DNA of 35,119 nt, taken from contig CAJVZR010000044.1 of assembly GCA_913019965.1 (NCBI GenBank), forward strand, positions 1 to 35,119. Direction: 5' to 3'. How positions within the stretch are numbered: position 1 is the stretch's first letter; the number at the start of each line of letters is the position of its first letter. Positions 8,051-15,790 of this stretch are shown piece after piece. The notes beneath the pieces are model-generated. The model saw only the letters and a program-made list of their open reading frames with translations. It did not search any database and was not told the origin of the DNA. The translations under genes and the position numbers were made by a program. Origin of the DNA: an uncultured Oleispira sp. GTDB lineage: Bacteria > Pseudomonadota > Gammaproteobacteria > Pseudomonadales > Oceanobacteraceae.

Positions 8051-9755
8051 GATAGTTAGGCCCGTCTCCTCCTTCAGGAATCTTCCAGTTAATATTTTGT
8101 GCTGGATCTTTGATATCACACGTCTTGCAGTGTAGGCAGTTCTGAGAATTAATTTGAAAATGAACCTCTCCAATATCATTTTCAAGTTTTTCATATACTC
8201 CGCCAGGACAGTAAAATAAAGAGGGCTCACTGCGGCCATCATTGAATTCAGCCAAATGCTTAATCGGTATCGCTTTATCCTTGAGTTGTAAGTGACATAC
8301 CTGATCTTCGCTATGATTGGTACTCGACAGAAATACAGAATCGAGTTTATTAAAGGTTAATACCCCATCCGCTTTGGGATAACGTATCGGTTGCGCGTTT
8401 GCATAGGTTTTTTGCGCGCTTTTGGAGAGTGTCGCGGCAAAGTCAGGTTGTGGGTCTTGTAAGGTAATCGGTAACCTGCCATTAAATAAATTAATATCAA
8501 TAAATGAAAAGATGCCCCCTAGAATTTCACCGAGGTGATGACGCGCGGGGCCCCAGTTTCTTTGCTGATGCAATTCTGTATAAACCCAGGATTCCTTAAA
8601 AGCTTGTTCATACTCTTCAAGGTCTGTTTGAATATAGCCAGAGGCGAGGGCGTGATTGATTGTCTCCGCTGCGAGCATGCCGGATTTCATCGCAGTATGG
8701 CTGCCTTTAATCTTGGCATTATTCAATGTTCCCGCGTCACAGCCAATTAATAACCCACCAGGGAAATGCATCTTAGGTAGCGATTGCAAACCGCCTTTAG
8801 CAATGGCACGGGCGCCATAACTAATGCGCTTTCCACCCTTTAAAAATTTGGCAATAGTCGGGTGAGTTTTCCATCGTTGCATCTCTTGGTAAGGATCAAA
8901 GAAGGGGTGCTGATAGGCGAGCTCAGAAATAAAACCGAGTGAAATCTGGTTGTTTTCTAAGTGATATAAAAAACCACCACCACCGGCTTTTTCTTTTGCC
9001 AGCGTTTCACTCACCGGCCAGCCGGCGGTATGCAATACTAAGCCTTCTTTATGAAGGTCATTTACCTCGGGGTCAATCTGCCATAGCTCTTTGATGCCTA
9101 AGCCATAATGTTGCGGGTCTTTCTTTTTTCCTGAGGAGTCTACATCAAGCTGGTAGTGCTTAATAAGTTGCTTGCCTAAGTGTCCACGGCAGCCCTCGCT
9201 GAATACGCTATAGCGGGCATGAATTTCCATTCCCGCCATAAAACTCTCTTTATGTTCACCATTAGCATCAATACCCATATCCCCGGTAATAACCCCAGTG
9301 ACTTGGTTATTCTCACCGATTATTAATTCACTGGCGGCAAAGCCCGGATAAATCTCGACCCCTAATTGCTCGGCTTGCTGCGCGAGCCAGCGGCAGACAT
9401 TCCCTAGGCTGACGATATAGTTATCGTGGTTCTTTAAAAGTTTAGGCTCCAGCAGCTTAGGGAATTTAATGCCATGATTTTGGCTGAAGTAATAAATCTC
9501 ATCGTCGATAACAGGGGTATTAAGCGGGGCACCAAGGGTTTTCCAGTCAGGGAACAGCTCATCCATCGCGGTGGGTTGTATGATTGCTCCGGACAAAATA
9601 TGGGCGCCGACTTCTGAGCCTTTTTCCAATACCACAACATGGGTATCAGAGTTCAGTTGTTTCAAGCGACAAGCGGTGGCTAATCCCGCAGGTCCCGCAC
9701 CGATGATCAGAACATCCACATCCATGCGGTCACGATTTATATTGTCATTATTCAT
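8040..9755 (-). CDS. Electron transfer flavoprotein-ubiquinone oxidoreductase
   Basis: A 571-residue ETF-QO. It passes electrons from reduced ETF (fatty-acid and amino-acid dehydrogenases) into the ubiquinone pool at the inner membrane. An N-terminal FAD-binding dinucleotide fold (DVLIIGAGPAGLATACRLKQ, VVVLEKGSEVGAHILSGAII) is followed by the family body (SEGCRGHLGKQL; GGLLIGCDAGTLNNAKIKGS). The C-terminal [4Fe-4S] domain has YCPGGVYE and NCLHCKTCDIKDPAQNINW, ending in the typical EGGDGPNYPNM. The length is normal for the family. The start at 9755 has GAGAG six bases upstream. No etfA/etfB lies in the window. The leader can fold into a long hairpin covering that ribosome-binding site (separate entry). 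Symbols such as etfD or fixC-like are used for homologues; none is assigned here. Confidence 0.95.
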   Translation of the reverse strand: MNNDNINRDRMDVDVLIIGAGPAGLATACRLKQLNSDTHVVVLEKGSEVGAHILSGAIIQPTAMDELFPDWKTLGAPLNTPVIDDEIYYFSQNHGIKFPKLLEPKLLKNHDNYIVSLGNVCRWLAQQAEQLGVEIYPGFAASELIIGENNQVTGVITGDMGIDANGEHKESFMAGMEIHARYSVFSEGCRGHLGKQLIKHYQLDVDSSGKKKDPQHYGLGIKELWQIDPEVNDLHKEGLVLHTAGWPVSETLAKEKAGGGGFLYHLENNQISLGFISELAYQHPFFDPYQEMQRWKTHPTIAKFLKGGKRISYGARAIAKGGLQSLPKMHFPGGLLIGCDAGTLNNAKIKGSHTAMKSGMLAAETINHALASGYIQTDLEEYEQAFKESWVYTELHQQRNWGPARHHLGEILGGIFSFIDINLFNGRLPITLQDPQPDFAATLSKSAQKTYANAQPIRYPKADGVLTFNKLDSVFLSSTNHSEDQVCHLQLKDKAIPIKHLAEFNDGRSEPSLFYCPGGVYEKLENDIGEVHFQINSQNCLHCKTCDIKDPAQNINWKIPEGGDGPNYPNM

Positions 9756-9761
9756 AAGCAG

Positions 9762-9827
9762 CTCTCTTTATACTGTTATTATGCTTAGGCCTGAATGGAT
9801 CAGGCAATAACAGCGTATAAAAGAGAG
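9762..9827 (-). promoter_or_regulatory. Long imperfect hairpin in ETF-QO leader, covers the ribosome-binding site
   Basis: On the plus strand, arms CTCTCTTTATA + CTGTTATT (9762-9780) pair with AATAACAG (9806-9813) + TATAAAAGAGAG (9816-9827). An inner stem GCCTGA / TCAGGC (9789-9794, 9800-9805) has a 5-nt loop. There is an 8-nt bulge (9781-9788), a 2-nt bulge and one extra A. On the mRNA (minus strand) the 3' arm contains the AAAGAGAG ribosome-binding site, six bases before the ATG. A translational switch is inference; it could alternatively be a DNA operator. Confidence 0.5.
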
Positions 9828-9998
9828 ATAATGAATAGATCACCCCTAGAGGTGATTTGTAGGAAAAAAAGAGAATCTTGGGTATTAGTAAATAAGTATT
9901 GCTTTATATGAAGGTAAGCTTAGTTTATAAATCTATTTTTTAGTATATTTGATATTATTCACAATATTAGATTTTAATCAGGGCAGTAAGGTAATCGT

Positions 9999-11426
9999 AT
10001 GGATGCGAAGTTTTCAGTAATATATCAAGGGAAGCTTGTTGAGAGCATGTTGGTTGAAGATATCGAGGAAAATTTACAAAACCAATATAAGATTTCTGCT
10101 GATAAATCAAAACAATTTCTATCAAAGAATAGAATTGTTAAAAATGGTTTAACCAGTGTGCAGGCGAAAAAATTACAAACTAATTTACTAGCTCTAGGGG
10201 TGAAAACTCGACTTCTAAACGAGAGTGAAAAAAAATCGACGACCTCTTCAAAGAATAAACTATCGCGAGATGAAATAGATAAGATATTTCAACACAAAAT
10301 GTCTCCGATAAAGACCCCATTTTCGTATAATATCGGCTTGATTGTAACGTTTATACTTACCCTTTTCATACCTTTGCTTTATCTGGTGATCACTTCATTC
10401 TCAGTTTATGGTACATACTGGTTTATTAGTAGTTTAACTTCGATTATAGATTTTCATGGTAATGTGGCTATTAAGGGCTTAGTGGCCTTTAGCGTAATCT
10501 TTATGGGCGTATTGTTAAGCCTATTTCTATTGCGGCCCTTGATTCCTCAAACTAGAAAAAACAATGATGAAATATTAGATGAACAAGATCATCCAGAGTT
10601 GTTTTATTTAATCGCTAAATTAAGTCGTTATATGTCGGTGCCAATGCCTTCTGAAATTCGTATTAATAAATCGGTTAATGCGTCGGCAGGGATGAAGAAT
10701 GGCATGCGCAGTTTAATAACAGGAAATCTAGTCTTAACGTTAGGTCTTCCTTTGCTTTCTGGTATGAATATGAGGCAGTTGGTTGGCGTGATTTCACATG
10801 AATTTGGCCATTTCTCTCAACGCTTTGGTATGACAGTGTATTATGTAATAAATACTATTAATTATTGGCTGCAGGAAAGAGCATTTGCCAATTATGGCTT
10901 AGCCCTTTTGTTAAAAAATTGGCGTGATAAATATGAGAATGGTTATGTTCTTATTCCTATTTGGATGGCCAGTGCCGGCATTTGGTTAACTCAGAAAATT
11001 TTTAAGTATCTATTTCAAGCTAGTTTATATATAAGTCAAAATATGACTCGCCAAATGGAATATAATGCTGATCATCATGAATGCAGGGTAGTAGGTAGTG
11101 ATTATTTTTCAACAACCTCGATTAGATTGCATGAACTCAATTATGCTCGGGAAAAAGTGAAGGATATTAATACTCATTTTTGGAATGAGAATATGCTTCT
11201 TAAAGATATCCCCAAGGCTATCAATTCCATCGCCAACGAGCTCTCTGCACCTGAAAGAAGATATGTTAAAGAATCAATGGGAAACCAAGAGACTCATCCG
11301 TGGGACTCCCACCCTGCAGATCATCAAAGAATTGAACATGCACTAAAACAGCAAGAACCAGCTAAATTTATCTGCGAACTTCCCTCTTCACTATTAATGA
11401 ACCGATCAAGGGGTCAGAGTACTTGA
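9999..11426 (+). CDS. M48-family membrane metalloprotease, C-terminus replaced by element sequence
   Basis: A 475-residue zinc metallopeptidase of the HtpX/Ste24-like M48 group. Residues 1-80 form a small domain (KFSVIYQGKLVESMLVEDI ... KNGLTSVQAKKLQTNLLALG) of a kind seen at the front of assorted gammaproteobacterial membrane proteins. Two hydrophobic segments (about 110-145 and 155-185) follow. The catalytic motif HEFGHFSQRFG (HExxH) is at about 263-273. A further membrane stretch and the downstream zinc-ligand Glu region MEYNADHHE complete the core, then THPWDSHPADHQRIEH, the HPP-like motif. Translation then runs into a mobile-element end: the last codons (R-S-R-G-Q-S-T-stop) are the element's GATCAAGGGGTCAGAGT sequence, so the native C-terminal domain is missing. 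The catalytic core is intact, so activity is possible. The start has TAAGGT upstream. Confidence 0.85.
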   Translation: MDAKFSVIYQGKLVESMLVEDIEENLQNQYKISADKSKQFLSKNRIVKNGLTSVQAKKLQTNLLALGVKTRLLNESEKKSTTSSKNKLSRDEIDKIFQHKMSPIKTPFSYNIGLIVTFILTLFIPLLYLVITSFSVYGTYWFISSLTSIIDFHGNVAIKGLVAFSVIFMGVLLSLFLLRPLIPQTRKNNDEILDEQDHPELFYLIAKLSRYMSVPMPSEIRINKSVNASAGMKNGMRSLITGNLVLTLGLPLLSGMNMRQLVGVISHEFGHFSQRFGMTVYYVINTINYWLQERAFANYGLALLLKNWRDKYENGYVLIPIWMASAGIWLTQKIFKYLFQASLYISQNMTRQMEYNADHHECRVVGSDYFSTTSIRLHELNYAREKVKDINTHFWNENMLLKDIPKAINSIANELSAPERRYVKESMGNQETHPWDSHPADHQRIEHALKQQEPAKFICELPSSLLMNRSRGQST

Positions 11427-11582
11427 TTTTAGACTTATTGCTGTTTGATTCCTGAAAGTTAAACTGATTTTATAAGCGTGGCATATTATTTAGAAAAGGA
11501 ATTTCTAATGGCGCGTTTACCTCGTATCTGTGCATGATCAAGGAAATCTGATCAAGTAAATCAAAGACTCTGACCCCTTGAT
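11404..11582 (+). mobile_element. Internally deleted, MITE-like copy of the tyrosine-transposase element
   Basis: Starts with GATCAAGGGGTCAGAGT (11404-11420), followed by the same leader of about 100 nt that precedes the transposase gene at 12544, including AGCGTGGCATATTATTTAG and AAAAGGAATT. It keeps the first eight codons of the transposase (ATG at 11508, reading MARLPRIC), then A and a TGA stop. It ends with the inverted right end AATCAAAGACTCTGACCCC (11559-11577) and CTTGAT. Left and right ends form an inverted repeat of about 25 bp with two mismatches. It lacks a transposase body and would need one supplied in trans. It supplies the stop codon of the upstream M48 protease gene. Confidence 0.85.
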
Positions 11583-11644
11583 TGGTTGTATTAAATGAAC
11601 CCTTGTTAGATAATTGGAAAAATATTTAATATGGATTGTTAATT

Positions 11645-12244
11645 TTGAAATTTATCTTCGCATTACTCTTGTTGTCTTTCACCCAACTCTCTTATTCTCA
11701 TGATCCTATTAACTTTAATACACAGGATGTATATTTGATTGCTAATGTATTGAATCCTAAATATGAAGGAGGAGATATGTATGAGGTCTTTGAGTTGATG
11801 CCGGGTATTGGAATTGGCACTGCATTGACGGGCATAAAACTTGGTTATGGACAGGTTTTTGTGGAGGCCGGCTATAACTATTTAGGGACCTATCATCGAG
11901 ATGTATATGAAGGTGGTACAGAAACTAATTATTATTTATATGATAACGAAGAAACTCTGCAGAATATTTATGCCAATTTTAAATTAAGTTATCCTCTATC
12001 GGATAACTTTTTGATGAACCTAAAACTGGGTCGTGGCTTATTTTATACTCAAGTTGAAGCGACGAGTAGATATGAAAGATCCAAATTATATGACATAAAA
12101 GAAGGATCGGATTATTCAAACAAAAGTATGGTAGGTTTTGGTTTTGAATATTTATCAAATGATAAATTTTCATATTCATTTGAATATATTGAGTACGGAT
12201 ATTACCTAAGGACTTGGGTCGGGAGCTTTTCTTTTAGGCTATAA
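11645..12244 (+). CDS. Outer-membrane beta-barrel protein (8-strand type)
   Basis: About 199 residues. The N-terminal signal peptide (KFIFALLLLSFTQLSYS, probable cleavage before HDP) is followed by alternating-residue strands: LMPGIGIGTALTGIKLGYG, VFVEAGYNYLGTYH, LQNIYANFKLSYPL, FLMNLKLGRGLFYTQVEA, SMVGFGFEYLS, FSYSFEYIEYGYYL, and a final strand VGSFSFRL. This is the pattern of small porin or OmpX-like barrels; no specific function can be read. There is no in-frame ATG near the start. TTG at 11645 puts the signal peptide at the very N-terminus and has GGA ten bases upstream; TTG at 11636 is the alternative. The gene lies between two copies of the same mobile-element end, starting 62 nt after the first copy and ending 16 nt before the second cluster. 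Confidence 0.7.
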   Translation: MKFIFALLLLSFTQLSYSHDPINFNTQDVYLIANVLNPKYEGGDMYEVFELMPGIGIGTALTGIKLGYGQVFVEAGYNYLGTYHRDVYEGGTETNYYLYDNEETLQNIYANFKLSYPLSDNFLMNLKLGRGLFYTQVEATSRYERSKLYDIKEGSDYSNKSMVGFGFEYLSNDKFSYSFEYIEYGYYLRTWVGSFSFRL

Positions 12245-12252
12245 CGCTGATC

Positions 12253-12440
12253 GATCAAGGGATCAAGGGGGCAGAATGCTTGATTTTAGACTTATTGCTG
12301 ATTGATTACTGAAAGTTAAACTGATTTTATAAGCGTGGCATATTATTTAGAAAAGGAATTTCGATCAAGGGGTGATCAAGGGGTGATCAAGGGGTCAGAG
12401 TGCTTGATTTTAGACTTTTTGCTGATTGATTGCTGAAAGT
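12253..12440 (+). repeat. Serial truncated left ends of the transposase element
   Basis: This 300-base gap before the transposase holds stacked partial copies. First, GATCAAGG at 12253, then a left end from 12261 with a slightly divergent head (GGCAGAATGCTTGATT) running to 12362, just short of where the transposase ATG would be. Next come three 10-11 bp units GATCAAGGGG(T) at 12363, 12374 and 12385. The third unit opens a second left-end copy, which stops after GCTGAAAGT at 12440, where the intact copy begins. Neither partial copy contains coding sequence. The order suggests successive insertions or slippage at the GATCAAGGGG end. Confidence 0.85.
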
Positions 12441-13266
12441 GATCAAGGGGTCAGAGTGCTTGATTTTAGACTTTTTGCTGATTGATTGCTGAAAGTTAAA
12501 CTGATTTTATAAGCGTGGCATATTATTTAGAAAAGGAATTCTAATGGCGCGTTTACCTCGTATCTATGTACCGGGATGTTCATATCATATTGTTCAGCGT
12601 GGTAATAACCGTGAACCTTGTTTCTATACCGAGCAGGACTACGCAACGTATTTAACCTACCTAAAAGAATCAGCAGAATCCTGTGATGTGGCCATACACG
12701 CCTACGTTTTAATGACAAATCATGTACACATGCTAGTGACCCCAATGGATGATGGCGATATAAGTCGCATGATGCAGAGTTTGGGGCGTAAATACGTGCG
12801 TTATTTTAATTCGGCGAATCAACGTACGGGCACTCTATGGGAGGGTAGGTTCAAATCCAGTGTGGTGGAAACCGAACGTTATTTATTAACGGTTTATCGA
12901 TATATTGAATTGAATCCAGTACGTGCGGGGATGGTAGCCCATGCAAGTGAATATCCGTGGTCTAGCTTTCAATATAATGGGGCAGGTCGTGAAGTAAAAT
13001 TAATCACACCGCATAATGAATATTTAAAACTTGATGAAAATAGTGAGAAAAGACAGCAGGCTTATCGGAGTTTATTTCAAGGCTTGATGCCTGAATTGGA
13101 TTTAGAAGAAATTAGAGAGGCACTTCAAAAAGACTGGGTTCTAGGAGATGATCGTTTTAAACGAAAGATAGCAGAGAAAATAGGCACTTGTCGTGAAAAA
13201 CATGGAGGGGATCGTAAGTCTTTAGGGTTTTTAAAAAATCAAAGACTCTGACCCCCCTTGCTCAGG
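12441..13266 (+). mobile_element. Apparently intact REP-type tyrosine transposase element
   Basis: Left end GATCAAGGGGTCAGAGT at 12441-12457, about 100 nt of leader, the transposase gene, and a right end AATCAAAGACTCTGACCCC at about 13237-13255 that overlaps the last codons of the transposase. The ends are inverted copies of each other. After the right end GACCCCCCTTGCTC occurs twice (13250-13263 and 13267-13280), and the second copy looks like the tip of another, older right end. The exact right boundary is uncertain by about 10-15 nt. Confidence 0.8.
12544..13251 (+). CDS. REP-associated tyrosine transposase (IS200-like Y1 transposase, RAYT)
   Basis: A 235-residue HUH-superfamily single-strand transposase. 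Motifs in order: N-terminal MARLPRIYVPGCSYHIVQRG (typical RAYT opening), the metal-binding NHVHMLVTP (HUH), the catalytic Tyr region SRMMQSLGRKYVRYFNS, TGTLWEGRFKSSVVE, RYIELNPVRAGMV and PWSSFQ. A C-terminal DNA-binding-like tail runs to CREKHGGDRKSLG. The length matches RAYT proteins of about 220-240, longer than plain IS200 TnpA (about 150). AAGGA lies seven bases before the ATG. The last residues (KNQRL) are encoded by the element's right inverted end. No frameshift is visible, so it may be active, including on the short copy at 11404. Confidence 0.93.
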   Translation: MARLPRIYVPGCSYHIVQRGNNREPCFYTEQDYATYLTYLKESAESCDVAIHAYVLMTNHVHMLVTPMDDGDISRMMQSLGRKYVRYFNSANQRTGTLWEGRFKSSVVETERYLLTVYRYIELNPVRAGMVAHASEYPWSSFQYNGAGREVKLITPHNEYLKLDENSEKRQQAYRSLFQGLMPELDLEEIREALQKDWVLGDDRFKRKIAEKIGTCREKHGGDRKSLGFLKNQRL

Positions 13267-13292
13267 GACCCCCCTTGCTCTAGTCGAAGGGG

Positions 13293-13901
13293 TTAAAACT
13301 GGTAATGCACACTAATGTTATAATTCTCTGCGTCGACCTTATAATCAGAAAAAGAAACTCCATTATCTTCCTCATCATTAACAAGGGTTCCAAATAGACG
13401 GTCATAACCAGCACGAAGTTTTACCCCTTTAAATAGGCTGAATTCAGCGCCAAGGGCATAGGTGGGTAGTGTTCCCATCCAAATTTCTTTCTCGCCATCA
13501 TTCAAGTTCGCATCGTATTCTTCCACATAGCCGGTAAAGGCATAGCCCGCTTTTACGTACAAGGCAACTCTGGGTTGTATATGGTAAGTCAGCTTAGGGG
13601 TAACCGTAAGGCTAATAAAGGCGGCGCTTTCAACAAAAGATCGATCGTCTTCAGTCGATTGCGATGAAAATAAGGTGCTCTCTAACCCTAACCAATTGAC
13701 GAAGTTTACTCCCCAGAAAACACTGCTACTAAGATGAGTATTACTATTTTTTGCCCCATTTTCGTATTCAATCGAATTGTCTAAATAGCCATAAGGCGCT
13801 ATGCCAACATGCCAGCCGGTTTTATCATCAATTTTCGAGGATGCCATCCCTAAGCTGGGAGTAAGCATAATAAATACTAGGGTGAGATATTTTAAATACA
13901 C
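13293..13901 (-). CDS. Outer-membrane beta-barrel protein (OmpA/OmpX-like)
   Basis: A 202-residue secreted protein: signal peptide YLKYLTLVFIMLTPSLGMAS, then a barrel with strands such as GWHVGIAPYGYLDNSIEY, SSSVFWGVNFVNWLGLESTL, AAFISLTVTPKLTYHI, VALYVKAGYAFTGYVEEY, TLPTYALGAEFSLFKGVKLR and the closing YNISVHYQF, ending in the C-terminal Phe used for barrel insertion by BAM. The OMP_b-brl type of fold is clear, the function is not. The start is GTG with AAAGGA seven bases upstream. The gene faces the transposase element, and its stop is only about 12 nt beyond the duplicated element tip. It is not a close copy of the other barrel protein at 11645 despite similar length. Confidence 0.8.
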   Translation of the reverse strand: MYLKYLTLVFIMLTPSLGMASSKIDDKTGWHVGIAPYGYLDNSIEYENGAKNSNTHLSSSVFWGVNFVNWLGLESTLFSSQSTEDDRSFVESAAFISLTVTPKLTYHIQPRVALYVKAGYAFTGYVEEYDANLNDGEKEIWMGTLPTYALGAEFSLFKGVKLRAGYDRLFGTLVNDEEDNGVSFSDYKVDAENYNISVHYQF

Positions 13902-14090
13902 AACAAAATCCTTTTGTAGGGGAAACCAAATCGGGTTAAATAAAGCCGTATGATATCAATAATCGACAAAATGTTATACGGAACGATAGGATCATTGGCG
14001 TTATTAGCTCCCTGATTGTCAGCTTCTTCTCTTTACTTCATTTTTGCTTTCGAACACACTTTATCCATTAATAAATAGGGATTATAAATC

Positions 14091-14837
14091 ATGACTAAAA
14101 GCGTAGTAATTACAGGTGCATCCTCGGGTATTGGTGCGGCATTAGCCCATGAATTTGCCAATCGTGGTTACAATATTGCTTTGTGTGCGCGTCGTACAGA
14201 AAAGCTAGAGTCGCTTAAAAACACCCTGACAGAACGCCATAGTCAGCTGCAAATAATAACCTCCGCACTGGATGTGAACGAACTTGATACTGTTCCTACT
14301 GTACTGAACGAGTTAAAACAAACTCTGGGAAATATTGATATCGTAATCGCTAATGCGGGTATCACAGGGGTGCGTAGAACCGGTAATGGTGATCTAACAA
14401 AAGATAAGCAAATACTGCAAACCAATTTGTTTGGTGCCATTGCAACGATTGATGCCGCCGTGGCTATCTTCCGCCAACAAGGCTTTGGCCAAATAGTGGG
14501 CATATCTTCCTTCTCGGCATTTAGAGGAATACCAGGCAGTGCGGCATACTCAGCATCAAAGGCGGCATTAACCAATTATTTACAAGCGGTGGGTACCGAG
14601 CTCTACAAAAAGAAAGATATTAACGTTACAGCCATTCATCCAGGTTTTATTCGTACTGAAATCGATGAGAATATAGAGAAGTTCCCTTTTGTTATTGATG
14701 CCGATGTAGCTGCAAAAACCATGGCGAATGCGATTGAAAAGGGCAAGAGTGATATTGTCGTGCCGAGCTGGCCGTGGGCCTTATTGCGTAATGTTATGCC
14801 AAAGCTGCCAGAGTCGGTTATTGCGAAAATATTCTAA
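14091..14837 (+). CDS. Short-chain dehydrogenase/reductase
   Basis: A 248-residue classical SDR: cofactor-binding TGASSGIGAAL at residues 8-18, with CARR at the end of the second strand, suggesting NADP preference. The NNAG-equivalent motif is VIANAGI, the active-site Ser lies in VGISSFSAFRG, and the catalytic YSASK is followed by HPGFIRTEI. Length and motif spacing are normal. Substrate is unknown; the C-terminal WPWALLRNVMPKLPESVI resembles SDRs annotated as acyl-lipid or steroid oxidoreductases, but this is weak. AGGGA is ten bases before the ATG. Alone on the plus strand; its stop is 3 nt from the stop of the convergent HDOD gene. Confidence 0.88.
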   Translation: MTKSVVITGASSGIGAALAHEFANRGYNIALCARRTEKLESLKNTLTERHSQLQIITSALDVNELDTVPTVLNELKQTLGNIDIVIANAGITGVRRTGNGDLTKDKQILQTNLFGAIATIDAAVAIFRQQGFGQIVGISSFSAFRGIPGSAAYSASKAALTNYLQAVGTELYKKKDINVTAIHPGFIRTEIDENIEKFPFVIDADVAAKTMANAIEKGKSDIVVPSWPWALLRNVMPKLPESVIAKIF

Positions 14838-14840
14838 TTA

Positions 14841-15668
14841 TTATTCGTTATTTGCCTCAATATCTTCGATCATCTTCTCTTTAATATCTAAATACTCCAT
14901 TTTAGGAATTTCTAAAAATTCTAAAATGGGAATTAAATAATCAGAGAAGTGATCGGCACTGGTTAAACGCCAGAAATAGCGGTACTCACTGCTGATATCT
15001 TTAGCGAGCATCAATATGGCCAAATAACTCAATAAATTTTCGTGTACTTTAATCGAGTGATCAAATGCTTTTTCAAACAGTGGCTGCAGCAAAATGACCT
15101 TGCTGACGGTTGTGGGCAGATGCCACTCCTTGGTCAAACGATAACCCAGTGTAAAATGGTCGACTTGAAAGTGATCATTTTCTAATGAAGAGAAGTCTCT
15201 TAAACTGAGTTGTGAAGCTTCCTGTAGGAGGTTCTTATAATTAGGAAAGTTAGCCATCATGACTGGGATGCCAATATCGTGCAGCATACCAATACTATAA
15301 GCCTTATCTTGATTGATGATACTGAATTGAGAGGCTAAGCGCATGCATAAACCCGCGACTTCAGTGGCCGTATCCCAAAAACGGTCCAGTCGATCATATT
15401 GATCCATTGAATTCTTTAATACCACGGATTGTAATAAGGTAAACGTTCGCTTATGACCTAATAAAGTGATTGCCTGAGGAACAGATTCAACGGTTTGCTT
15501 TAGTCCAAGTGCTGGGCTATTAACGGTCGCTAATAGACTTGAATATAGACCTACATCCGCATTAACAAGGCTCGATATTATTTGAATATCTGGCTCTTGC
15601 TGTTTCATTGTAGCGTTCAATTCGATTAGAATTTCTGGACAAGAAGGGATGAGCAAACTATCGGGCAT
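14841..15668 (-). CDS. HDOD-domain signalling protein
   Basis: About 275 residues, almost entirely one HDOD domain (a non-catalytic relative of the HD phosphohydrolases). Recognisable parts are SLLIPSCPEILIELNATM, IISSLVNADVGLYSSLLATV, NSPALGLKQTVESVPQAI with LLGHKRTFTLLQSVV, and the partly preserved HD segment SIGMLHDIGIPVMMANFP. HDOD proteins act in stress, chemotaxis or c-di-GMP-linked signalling, usually as protein-binding modules. This one has no second output domain. The frame extends to a TTG at 15680, but TGAGG placed seven bases before the ATG at 15668 decides for the ATG. Downstream of and parallel to the LuxR-type regulator with a 110-nt gap. Confidence 0.85.
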   Translation of the reverse strand: MPDSLLIPSCPEILIELNATMKQQEPDIQIISSLVNADVGLYSSLLATVNSPALGLKQTVESVPQAITLLGHKRTFTLLQSVVLKNSMDQYDRLDRFWDTATEVAGLCMRLASQFSIINQDKAYSIGMLHDIGIPVMMANFPNYKNLLQEASQLSLRDFSSLENDHFQVDHFTLGYRLTKEWHLPTTVSKVILLQPLFEKAFDHSIKVHENLLSYLAILMLAKDISSEYRYFWRLTSADHFSDYLIPILEFLEIPKMEYLDIKEKMIEDIEANNE

Positions 15669-15790
15669 AATGGGCCTCAAGTTAAATTACCTGACTGTTT
15701 TACTATAGTATTATTTCATCGATTCGCTTTATTTTTTTACTAACTAATTGGTTAAATCAATGCCGCTTAAGTTATGACTTAATTTACGAA

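Noticed and set aside
9839..9856. Hairpin ATCACC / GGTGAT as a terminator
   Set aside because: Short stem, no T-run, and it lies in a divergent gap upstream of both genes, where no terminator is expected.
12363..12394. Possible CRISPR-like direct repeats
   Set aside because: Units are adjacent with no spacers and match the tip of the transposase element.
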